Origin: an uncultured bacterium
GTDB lineage: Bacteria > Patescibacteriota > Minisyncoccia > CAIUEV01
Direction: 5' to 3'
Length of the DNA stretch: 7,636 nt
Assembly: GCA_903898335.1 (NCBI GenBank)
Contig: CAIUEV010000092.1
Coordinates: 1-7,636, forward strand
Shown here: positions 1 to 6,118 of the stretch, one piece after another
Layout: each line of letters begins with the position of its first letter
How positions within the stretch are numbered: the stretch's first letter is position 1
Notes under the pieces: model-generated
What the model saw: the letters and a program-made list of their open reading frames with translations, nothing else
The model's database searches: none
What the model was told of the DNA's origin: nothing
Program-made: the position numbers and the translations under genes

Positions 1-2
1 TC

Positions 3-1034
3 TCAAAAACTCTCCAAAATTTCCTCAATTTCTCCCTCTAATATTTTTTCCAAATTGTACCAGTTTTTCTTTAATCGGTGGTCGGTTAGGCGATTTTGCG
101 GGAAATTGTAAGTGCGAATTTTCTCGGAGCGATCGCCCGTTCCGACTTGAGAAGAACGCATATCGCCGATTTCTTTCTGCCTTTTTTCCTCTTCAAAAGC
201 CAAAAGTCTGGAACTCAGAACTTTCAGGGCTTTTTCTTTGTTTTTATGCTGCGATTTTTGATCTTGGCAGGAAACAACCAGTCCGGTCGGTAAATGGGTT
301 AATCTGACAGCCGAATCGGTTGTGTTAACGCTCTGGCCACCCGGTCCGGAGGATCGAAAAACGTCAACGCGAATGTCTTCCGGTCGAATTTCAATTTCCG
401 ATTCTTCCGCCTCCGGCAGAACGGCGACCGTCACGGTCGAAGTGTGAACACGACCGTTTTTTTCCGTTGAGGGGATGCGTTGAACTCGATGGACTCCCGA
501 TTCGTATTTTAATTTTCCGTAAACTCCCCTGCCCTTCAAAAACACGATTATTTCTTTAAAGCCGCCCAGATCGCTTTGGTGATGATCGATAATCTCAAGA
601 TCCCAACTGACTTTTTGAGCGTAAAGCGAATACATTCTGAACAAATCTCCGGCGAACAGAGAAGCCTCATCGCCGCCGGCGCCGGCGCGAATTTCCAAGA
701 TCACATTTTTGACATTGAGCGGATCGCTCGGGTAAAGAATTTCTTTGACTTTGGCTTCGACGGCCGTAATTTTTTTCTCCAGAGATTCTATTTCTTCGAT
801 CAAGAGCTCCTTAAAACTTTCATCCGATTCTTCCTCCAGGCTTTTTTTACTCTCCTCAAGCTCATTCTCGGCTCTAGTCCCCTGCTCTATTTCCTCAATC
901 AACTCATTGAGTTCATTGTATCTTTTGGAAAGATTTTTCATTTTTTCACTGTCGGCGGAGACAGCCGGATCCTCAAACTGTTTTTGCAATTCTTCATGCT
1001 CGATCTTTAACTCTGAATATTCTTTTTGAAACAT
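3..1034 (-). CDS. prfA: Peptide chain release factor 1 (RF1)
   Basis: RF1 recognises UAA and UAG stop codons in the ribosomal A site and triggers hydrolysis of peptidyl-tRNA. The 343-residue product is complete and near the usual family length (about 360). An acidic, Lys/Glu-rich coiled-coil N-terminal domain covers roughly residues 1-100. The family block RAGAGGDEA is at 116-124. The stop-codon-reading tripeptide is PST at 188-190, a PxT motif as in RF1 and not the SPF of RF2. His197 follows in the conserved GRVHTS block. The catalytic GGQ loop is at 232-234 within SSGPGGQ. The start is ATG at 1034 with no Shine-Dalgarno sequence. The gene lies 16 nt downstream of murF on the same strand, so it is probably co-transcribed. 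It ends in TGA, a stop that RF1 itself does not read. The assignment as RF1 is very secure. Confidence 0.97.
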   Translation of the reverse strand: MFQKEYSELKIEHEELQKQFEDPAVSADSEKMKNLSKRYNELNELIEEIEQGTRAENELEESKKSLEEESDESFKELLIEEIESLEKKITAVEAKVKEILYPSDPLNVKNVILEIRAGAGGDEASLFAGDLFRMYSLYAQKVSWDLEIIDHHQSDLGGFKEIIVFLKGRGVYGKLKYESGVHRVQRIPSTEKNGRVHTSTVTVAVLPEAEESEIEIRPEDIRVDVFRSSGPGGQSVNTTDSAVRLTHLPTGLVVSCQDQKSQHKNKEKALKVLSSRLLAFEEEKRQKEIGDMRSSQVGTGDRSEKIRTYNFPQNRLTDHRLKKNWYNLEKILEGEIEEILESF

Positions 1035-1050
1035 ATCTGTAAAATTAATC

Positions 1051-2364
1051 TTAGACTTCTTTAACCGGTTTTTTCTTCCAACTTTTATCTTGACGCGGCA
1101 GCTCTTTAAGAGACTTATCCGAGACCAGCACTTCGCTGATTTTTTCCATTCTCAGTCCTTGAGAGCCTTTTATCAAGACCACGGCGCCTTTTCCGACCAG
1201 CGATTCTACTTTTGCAACGGCATCGGTCGAAATTTTAAAGTGAACTATCCTGTCTTTGGGAAAGCCAAGGGCGATCAGTTTTTTGTGAGTTTCCAGTGTT
1301 CTCTGACCCACCAAAATAACTTTATCGGCGACGGAAGCGAGATTTCCCGCTAATGAGCCGTGCTCATATTGAGATATGTCACCCAGTTCAAGCATATCTC
1401 CCAAAATAATGACTTTCTTCCTGGATTTAATCAGAGCGATGACTTCCAAAGCGGATCTGACGGAAGCGGGAGCGGCATTGTAGGTGTCGTCGATGATAAG
1501 ATTGCCGTTTTTACCTTTTATCAGGCGCATTCGACCGGGCAGAGATTTAAATCCTCTCAAAGCTTCTGTGGTTTCAACCAGATTCATGCCTAAATGAAGA
1601 CCGACCACTATGCCGGCCAAGGCGGAGTATATTTGCGCTTTACTGATGATGTATGGAAGCTTTACCGGCATAAAAACCGTTTGATAATTAATCTGGAAGG
1701 TACTACCTTTGGCTAGACTGACACCTTCGCCGAGTTCTTCGTTGTAGCCGATTTTAAGGTCTTTAGCTAAGACATCGGCACCTTTCCGAAAACCGTAGGA
1801 CACTATGGGTTTGGAAAAATTCTTTTTGAGTGGTCGCAAGAGCGGATCGTCGTGATTTACGATTAAAAGCCCGTTTTTATCGAGATTTTTGGCAATTTTA
1901 ATTTTCTCTTTGAGAATATTTTTCGGTTTTTTAAAAAATTCCAAATGAGAAATGCCAATGCCGGTCAGGACGGCTATGCGGGGTGAGACTATGGAAATTA
2001 AATAATCCATATCCTTCGGTCGGTCAACAGCCATCTCCAAAACAAGTATTTCCGGATAATTTTTATCGGCCAGAAAGCAGCCGCGCAAAGCTTGCCAGCA
2101 TATCTTCAGCCATTTGAGAGGTTTCTTTTTCGGCTCAATGTCCGAGATAATGCTGAGAGGTAAACCTATTTCATTATTCAAATTGCCTAAACTCCGACGA
2201 ACTCGGAATTTGCTTTTTAAAACAGTGTATATCGCCTCTTTGGTGCTGGATTTGCCGATACTGCCGGTTACTCCGACAATAATGGGCTTATTTTTTGCCA
2301 CCACTCTTTTGGCGATGCCGGCCAAGAGAGGAAGTAAAATTTTTTTGAGTAAAAAATCCTTCAT
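1051..2364 (-). CDS. murF: MurF-type Mur ligase (UDP-MurNAc-tripeptide:D-Ala-D-Ala ligase), N-terminally reduced
   Basis: MurF is a cytoplasmic ATP-dependent ligase that adds D-Ala-D-Ala to UDP-MurNAc-tripeptide, the last soluble step of peptidoglycan precursor synthesis. The Mur ligase P-loop [10 protein letters not shown] is at residues 31-40. NNEIG at 63-67 is a MurF hallmark. E110 and H140 fall in the central-domain metal/ATP region, and K152 in the LKEKI segment aligns with the carbamylated lysine of the family. The C-terminal domain carries PGRM (276-279), DDTYNA (292-297) and LGDMLELG (321-328). At 437 residues the length is near normal, yet the P-loop begins only 31 residues in. The roughly 80-90-residue UDP-MurNAc-binding domain of classical MurF is therefore absent and replaced by a short basic, amphipathic leader. 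The start is ATG with no Shine-Dalgarno sequence; a TATACT box (2373-2378) lies just upstream. The Mur ligase fold is certain, but the exact acceptor substrate is inferred. Confidence 0.88.
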   Translation of the reverse strand: MKDFLLKKILLPLLAGIAKRVVAKNKPIIVGVTGSIGKSSTKEAIYTVLKSKFRVRRSLGNLNNEIGLPLSIISDIEPKKKPLKWLKICWQALRGCFLADKNYPEILVLEMAVDRPKDMDYLISIVSPRIAVLTGIGISHLEFFKKPKNILKEKIKIAKNLDKNGLLIVNHDDPLLRPLKKNFSKPIVSYGFRKGADVLAKDLKIGYNEELGEGVSLAKGSTFQINYQTVFMPVKLPYIISKAQIYSALAGIVVGLHLGMNLVETTEALRGFKSLPGRMRLIKGKNGNLIIDDTYNAAPASVRSALEVIALIKSRKKVIILGDMLELGDISQYEHGSLAGNLASVADKVILVGQRTLETHKKLIALGFPKDRIVHFKISTDAVAKVESLVGKGAVVLIKGSQGLRMEKISEVLVSDKSLKELPRQDKSWKKKPVKEV

Positions 2365-2372
2365 GGATTGTG

Positions 2373-2378
2373 AGTATA
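2373..2378 (-). promoter_or_regulatory. Possible -10 box (TATACT) for murF, compatible with a leaderless transcript
   Basis: Read on the minus strand, TATACT matches five of six bases of the sigma-70 -10 consensus and ends 8 nt before the murF ATG. Initiation at the usual distance would fall at or next to the start codon, giving a leaderless or nearly leaderless mRNA. No matching -35 hexamer is seen at 16-18 nt upstream, and the whole gap is AT-rich, so this may be chance. Confidence 0.25.
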
Positions 2379-2401
2379 AATATCTTGATGCTAACTGATT
2401 T

Positions 2402-2872
2402 TTAACCTATTCCTATGTTTTTGGCAATAGAAATCAAGCCAAGGCAAGTAACGATTATGATGGCTTGAGAAAGCGCTCCCCAAAAAGGTTTTAAATTCTT
2501 CAGCGTATGATTTTTTCTATGGAATTTGAAAAAACCTTTCAACCAAGCATTTTTGGATCGGGTTACGATTTTAAGGAAGACTAAACCGTCCGGTAAAATA
2601 CCGAAGAATCCTCCCAGGTTGAGCCAGAACAGTTCTTTAAAATCAAGAATTCCATTGGCGAAGAGCATCAAGGAAACAGTTGCCGGAAAGAGTAAATCCA
2701 GTGCGATGATGGGTATATTATTCTTTATTTGCTTTGAACTATCCAAGTATTCCCAATGAGGAATTCGATCCAAGACAAAATGAGAAATCAGTGAGGCGAT
2801 CGGCATCAAAAGCCAATAATCGGTTTGGCTGGCAATGGCCATGCCAACAGCGTAATGAGTGGATAAAATCAT
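2402..2872 (-). CDS. Small polytopic membrane protein with YdjM / zinc-phospholipase-C-like His/Asp motifs
   Basis: The biochemical role is unknown. The 156-residue protein is hydrophobic, with likely membrane segments near residues 15-34, 53-73, 82-101 and 134-151. Several His/Asp residues sit in motifs resembling the YdjM-type putative metal-dependent membrane hydrolases: H6 in THYAVG, then SHFVLDRIPHW (H31, D35, H39), then LPD (D95), then FHRKNHT (H118, H122), comparable to the HRGxTHS motif of YdjM. These residues could form a metal site at the membrane face; that is inference, and family membership is judged by motif only. The start is ATG at 2872, and no Shine-Dalgarno sequence is visible in the preceding 15 nt. 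The gene heads a same-strand run with murF (37-nt gap) and prfA, so a link to envelope synthesis is possible but unproven. It is divergent from the mscS-like gene. Confidence 0.6.
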   Translation of the reverse strand: MILSTHYAVGMAIASQTDYWLLMPIASLISHFVLDRIPHWEYLDSSKQIKNNIPIIALDLLFPATVSLMLFANGILDFKELFWLNLGGFFGILPDGLVFLKIVTRSKNAWLKGFFKFHRKNHTLKNLKPFWGALSQAIIIVTCLGLISIAKNIGIG

Positions 2873-2888
2873 GGGTTGCTTTTTAGTT

Positions 2889-2903
2889 TTTTAACGGTTA
2901 AAA
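2889..2903. repeat. 15-nt palindrome TTTTAACGGTTAAAA in a divergent intergenic region
   Basis: Two perfect 7-bp arms (TTTTAAC and GTTAAAA) flank a single central G. It lies between the divergent 2402-2872 gene and the mscS-like gene and overlaps a candidate -35 region for the latter, where a repressor operator would be expected. It is AT-rich, so chance occurrence is possible. No regulator can be named. Confidence 0.35.
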
Positions 2904-2919
2904 TAAACCACAATAAAGT
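2891..2919 (+). promoter_or_regulatory. Candidate sigma-70-like promoter for the mscS-like gene
   Basis: TTAACG (2891-2896) and TAAAGT (2914-2919) are 17 nt apart. Each matches four of six consensus bases. The predicted transcription start would be near 2926, giving a leader of about 27 nt. The hexamers are weak and the region is AT-rich, so this is only a suggestion. Confidence 0.25.
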
Positions 2920-2943
2920 TTAATTCAGAACAATTTTAATTCA
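2919..2943. repeat. 9-bp direct repeat TTTAATTCA, two copies 16 bp apart
   Basis: Identical copies of TTTAATTCA lie at 2919-2927 and 2935-2943, just upstream of the mscS-like start codon and directly after the candidate -10 box. The 16-bp period is about one and a half helical turns. They could be tandem binding sites or chance similarity in AT-rich DNA. Confidence 0.35.
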
Positions 2944-2952
2944 AATTATTTT

Positions 2953-3534
2953 ATGACGGATAACGTATTAAAAGAAGTTGCCAATTTAATCGAAACACCT
3001 CAATTTATGAAGTCGTTGGTTATAGTTTTGGTCGGTTTGATCGGTTATCTTGTTTTCGTCAGGCTGGCTCGCAATTGGGTTGGTTCTTTTTTGCGTAAAG
3101 CGGTGGAAAATAGCCGTGCCTCCGGCAGGCGGGAAAAACAAATTCAAGTTTGGATTCTTCTTTTTGAGCGAATCGGCGGTTTTGTCATCTTGGGTGTGGT
3201 GGCCGTTTCTTTGATTGCGGAGTGGGGCTTTAATATCGCTCCGATTCTGACGGGTGCCGGTATCGTCGGCTTAGCTTTCGGTTTGGGCTCACAAAATGTG
3301 ATGAAAGATCTAATCAGCGGGGTTTTTATTTTTTTGGAAGGCTCATATAATGAAGGTGACAGAGTAAAATTGGCCGGTTTGAGCGGAAAGGTCAAAAGAA
3401 TGACTTTACGTAAAACAATTTTAATCTCGCAGGAGGATGATTCGGTGCATATTATTCCCAACAGCGAGATTAAAACTATCTCAATAATCAAAGAAGAGCC
3501 GATAAAAAAAGGAAAAAAGAGAAAAAAAGTTTGA
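2953..3534 (+). CDS. Minimal MscS-family small-conductance mechanosensitive channel
   Basis: This is a membrane channel of the MscS family, expected to open under membrane tension and release solutes on osmotic downshock. Of its 193 residues, TM1 is about 20-40 and TM2 about 66-88. The pore helix TM3 and its kinked amphipathic extension (about 95-130) contain GLAFGLGSQNVMKDLISG, the family signature. A beta domain follows (131-180) with EGDRV and HIIPNSEI. The protein then ends in a Lys/Arg-rich tail (185-192). E. coli MscS is 286 residues, so the C-terminal alpha/beta cage that forms the cytoplasmic vestibule is missing. The start is ATG at 2953 with no Shine-Dalgarno sequence; the stop is TGA. 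The CHAP gene follows on the same strand after 135 nt. Family assignment is secure, but gating properties cannot be inferred. Confidence 0.92.
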   Translation: MTDNVLKEVANLIETPQFMKSLVIVLVGLIGYLVFVRLARNWVGSFLRKAVENSRASGRREKQIQVWILLFERIGGFVILGVVAVSLIAEWGFNIAPILTGAGIVGLAFGLGSQNVMKDLISGVFIFLEGSYNEGDRVKLAGLSGKVKRMTLRKTILISQEDDSVHIIPNSEIKTISIIKEEPIKKGKKRKKV

Positions 3535-3557
3535 ATTCTATCGGAAGCTCTCTTTAC

Positions 3558-3591
3558 CCGACCGAAAAAATATATTAAAAATCAGGGTCGG
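3558..3591. repeat. Interrupted inverted repeat CCGACC...GGTCGG
   Basis: Six-base arms at 3558-3563 and 3586-3591 are separated by 22 AT-rich nucleotides. The repeat lies in the 135-nt gap between the mscS-like and CHAP genes. No U tract follows on either strand, so it does not look like an intrinsic terminator. It could be a pair of protein-binding half-sites or an RNA hairpin with a large loop. The rest of the gap shows nothing recognisable. Confidence 0.3.
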
Positions 3592-3669
3592 AAACTTAAG
3601 ATTTAAACCAAATCAATTAGTAGCCAAAATCGACTTTATTATTACCGTTTTGTTGCTTTTCTGAAGAAA

Positions 3670-4803
3670 GTGGTTGCGAAAGCCGGATTGTTGCAAGAAA
3701 AAATCGTTAATTATCTCAAGCCTTTTCTCTACAAAAAGGCCGAGTGGGGCAAAATTCAAATTACTCGTCTGGTTGTTATAATCGCCGCAACTTTTGTGGC
3801 CTTTTCCAATTTGGCCAGTCGCAATGACTTTTATTTTTGGGATAACGAAGAAGAAGATCAGGACTCGATAATTCGGGCGGAATTAAGAAATAAAGCGCCT
3901 CAAGTGTTTCACTCTTTGGCCATGGCGCCGATCGCCGATGCCTCGGAAGCCATTTCCGAGGAAGAGTTGGCCAGATTGAAAAAAGAGGGAGAAAAAGCCA
4001 CGGTGCTTAATCAAGCGGTTGTCGGGATCTCAAATCCTTCGGTTGAAGAATTTAACGAATCCTCACAGGACGTTTATGTTTATACTGTCAAAGAAGGAGA
4101 TACTTTAGGTTCGATTGCCCAAAATTACAACATCAACTCAAACACTATCAAATGGGCGAACGGTCTTGACGATTCGGATTTTATCAAGCCGGGTGATCAG
4201 TTGTTTATTTTACCCGTTTCGGGTGTGAAATACAAAGTTAAATCGGGTGACAATATCGGAGATTTGGCCAAAAAGTATAAGGCTAAAGAGGAGGAAATTA
4301 TCGCTTTCAACGATTTACCGGCAAACGGTGACTTGAAGGAGGGTGAAGAGATTATAATTCCGGACGGGGAAATTGATGAGCCGACGAGAAGAATCGCCGG
4401 AACCGGTCAAACCGCGACTCCGGGAACCGGTACTGCCGGTCAAACGGCCACCGGTCAAGACACTACGCGCAAATTCAACAAACAATATTATGCCAGCGGA
4501 TCTCATCGTTTTCCCTGGGGTTGGTGTACCTGGTATGTGGCCTCTCGTCGCCATGTGCCTTGGGGAGGAAACGCCGGAACCTGGCTTTACCATGCCAAGG
4601 CCTACGGTGCGAATATCGGAAAGACTCCCAAAGCGGGCGCCATCATTGTGACCAATGAAAGTGTTTACGGTCACGTGGGAATCGTGGAAAAAGTCAGTGG
4701 CGGCAGTATTACCATTTCAGAGATGAATTATCGAGGATTCGGCGTGGTTAGCAAGAGAACGATTTCCGCCAAAGCGGGAGTAATTAAAGGCTTTATTTAC
4801 TAG
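3670..4803 (+). CDS. Membrane-anchored LysM-LysM-CHAP peptidoglycan hydrolase
   Basis: This is a predicted cell-wall hydrolase whose CHAP domain cleaves peptide cross-links or the MurNAc-L-Ala bond. Of 377 residues, a basic leader (1-31) precedes a hydrophobic segment (about 32-49) that fits an uncleaved anchor or signal peptide, followed by an acidic stretch (58-66). LysM 1 spans about 136-182 (YTVKEGDTLGSIA) and LysM 2 about 187-231 (YKVKSGDNIGDLA); both bind glycan. A Gly/Thr/Gln-rich linker (243-266) leads to the CHAP domain (about 280-377), with catalytic C286 in WGWCTWYV, H335 in YGHVGIVE and a likely third residue at E351 or N353. GTG at 3670 is the best start seen: the open frame extends back to a TAA at 3604 but holds no ATG. 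The 3' end overlaps the convergent radical SAM gene by 11 nt. It could serve in division, wall remodelling or attack on a partner cell; the sequence does not decide. Confidence 0.9.
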   Translation: MVAKAGLLQEKIVNYLKPFLYKKAEWGKIQITRLVVIIAATFVAFSNLASRNDFYFWDNEEEDQDSIIRAELRNKAPQVFHSLAMAPIADASEAISEEELARLKKEGEKATVLNQAVVGISNPSVEEFNESSQDVYVYTVKEGDTLGSIAQNYNINSNTIKWANGLDDSDFIKPGDQLFILPVSGVKYKVKSGDNIGDLAKKYKAKEEEIIAFNDLPANGDLKEGEEIIIPDGEIDEPTRRIAGTGQTATPGTGTAGQTATGQDTTRKFNKQYYASGSHRFPWGWCTWYVASRRHVPWGGNAGTWLYHAKAYGANIGKTPKAGAIIVTNESVYGHVGIVEKVSGGSITISEMNYRGFGVVSKRTISAKAGVIKGFIY

Positions 4804-6115
4804 ACATTTTTTGTTTTTTTCTGTCCAAGTTTATGTAGTGCAGGCAGGCCGGTCTGAAAGCGTAATCATCGCAGCCGTAAGCATAGGAATTGCACGGTTC
4901 GATAAAATCCAGATCGATGTTTTTGGCGTTGGGGAAAATACCGACGGTGATAAATCTGAAAGGATTGATCATTAAGAACTTTTTATTGAATAAATATCGC
5001 AAATTAGTTAAGAATCGCCACGACATCGATCGAAAATATTTATTGCGGAAAAAATTAAGACAAATTTGGTTGAGAAGGAGATAAACGAAAAAATTAAAAA
5101 CAAAAGGGAATTTCTTTCGATTGTCGATGACAACATCGAGCCGACGATTTATTTCCGCCAAATCAAAAATTTTGCCGATAGGGATCCATTCATGTTTGAA
5201 CTGAAAGATCAAAGCTTTTGACATGCATTTACCGAACAAGCGCCCTCGATTGCTGTCAAAAATGGAAAGAAAGCGATCGATATCGCAGACGAATCGAGTG
5301 GTTTCGACAAAGTCGTTTGTCTTGAGACTGTATATTTTGCACAGCTTCCGAATGATTGAAGATGGTGGTTCGAAATCTCTCTCCTCGAAACGGCCGACTC
5401 GCCAGATGGGGATGGCGGAGACAGTCTTGATGTTTTTAAAACGAAACAGGCGAGCATGAATATTTTTGAGATCTCTAAGGTTTTTGTCGCGAACAACAAC
5501 CGTCCAAACCGCCGTTGGGATGCTGAATTCTTCCAGATTACGCAAAGCTTTAAACTTCAAAGAAACCAAATCGCCTCCGCGAATATATTTTGAGTCATCG
5601 CTTTTTAGAGTGTCCAACTGAAGCAAAACCGATCGGAGGCCGGCTCGGGCTAATTTTCGAACAAAATTTTTATCGGCCAATTTTATTCCGTTGGTGAACA
5701 GAATGGGTCTTTGGCCGTTGCGAGCCAAGCGCCGAATAATTTTAAAAATATCTTTGTGAGTGGTCGGCTCACCGCCGGAAAGAAAAACTTGACGGTATTC
5801 CTTCGTGCGGTCAATATCCTCCAAAATGAACGGGTTGCCCTGATACTCATTAGCGTTGGCAAAGCAGACTTTGCAATTCAGATTGCATTTCCGAGTGACA
5901 TCCACAATCACCTGTCTGGCTCCGCCGGTAGCCGTTTTTATCGCTTTCATACCGGCGTAAACTTCCGGATCATCCCAAACATGATCGGACACTTGTTCAC
6001 CGTGCAGTTCGCACTTCCCTTTTATAAAAATTCTGCCATTTTCTTCGTAAATTTTTGCCGGAATCACTCTTTCACAGATGGCGCAAAGGCTTTTAGTTTC
6101 ATTGATGATTTCCAT
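4793..6115 (-). CDS. Radical SAM protein, tetraether lipid synthase (Tes)/MJ0619-like, downstream paralogue
   Basis: This is a radical S-adenosylmethionine enzyme that would use a [4Fe-4S] cluster to make a 5'-deoxyadenosyl radical; its substrate is unknown. Of 440 residues, the N-terminal metal-binding module is C11-x2-C14...C35-x2-H38-G, characteristic of the Tes/MJ0619 superfamily. The radical SAM motif is C77-x3-C81-x2-C84 in KCNLNCKVC, followed by the SAM-contacting GGEP at 114-117 and IRGGDL at 178-183. C297 precedes an IPIGKIFD block (311-318) that resembles the family's VPI-rF-D segment. A hydrophobic region (337-361) precedes the C-terminal C408, C415 and C424, candidate auxiliary-cluster ligands. 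It is shorter than the roughly 500 residues usual for archaeal Tes. The start lies 3 nt after the stop of the upstream paralogue with no Shine-Dalgarno sequence, implying translational coupling. A role in lipid C-C bond formation is plausible; methylation of another substrate is the main alternative. Confidence 0.8.
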   Translation of the reverse strand: MEIINETKSLCAICERVIPAKIYEENGRIFIKGKCELHGEQVSDHVWDDPEVYAGMKAIKTATGGARQVIVDVTRKCNLNCKVCFANANEYQGNPFILEDIDRTKEYRQVFLSGGEPTTHKDIFKIIRRLARNGQRPILFTNGIKLADKNFVRKLARAGLRSVLLQLDTLKSDDSKYIRGGDLVSLKFKALRNLEEFSIPTAVWTVVVRDKNLRDLKNIHARLFRFKNIKTVSAIPIWRVGRFEERDFEPPSSIIRKLCKIYSLKTNDFVETTRFVCDIDRFLSIFDSNRGRLFGKCMSKALIFQFKHEWIPIGKIFDLAEINRRLDVVIDNRKKFPFVFNFFVYLLLNQICLNFFRNKYFRSMSWRFLTNLRYLFNKKFLMINPFRFITVGIFPNAKNIDLDFIEPCNSYAYGCDDYAFRPACLHYINLDRKKQKMSSK

Positions 6116-6118
6116 TGG

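Noticed and set aside
576..1010. Long plus-strand open frames opposite prfA
   Set aside because: They are antisense shadows of a clear RF1 gene with full family motifs, and they resemble nothing recognisable.
3558..3591. CCGACC/GGTCGG inverted repeat as the mscS terminator
   Set aside because: The loop is 22 nt and no U tract follows on either strand.
4315..4674. Minus-strand open frame inside the CHAP gene
   Set aside because: It is a shadow of the GTG-initiated hydrolase, which has two LysM repeats and catalytic Cys/His; the antisense product has no domain features.
4782..4820. T-rich tract after the CHAP stop with nearby TAAAG/CTTTA and AAAGC/GCTTT complementarity, as an intrinsic terminator
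   Set aside because: The stems are only 5 bp and AT-rich, the loop is 1 nt or about 15 nt, and the T run is displaced from the stem. It does not form a convincing terminator.
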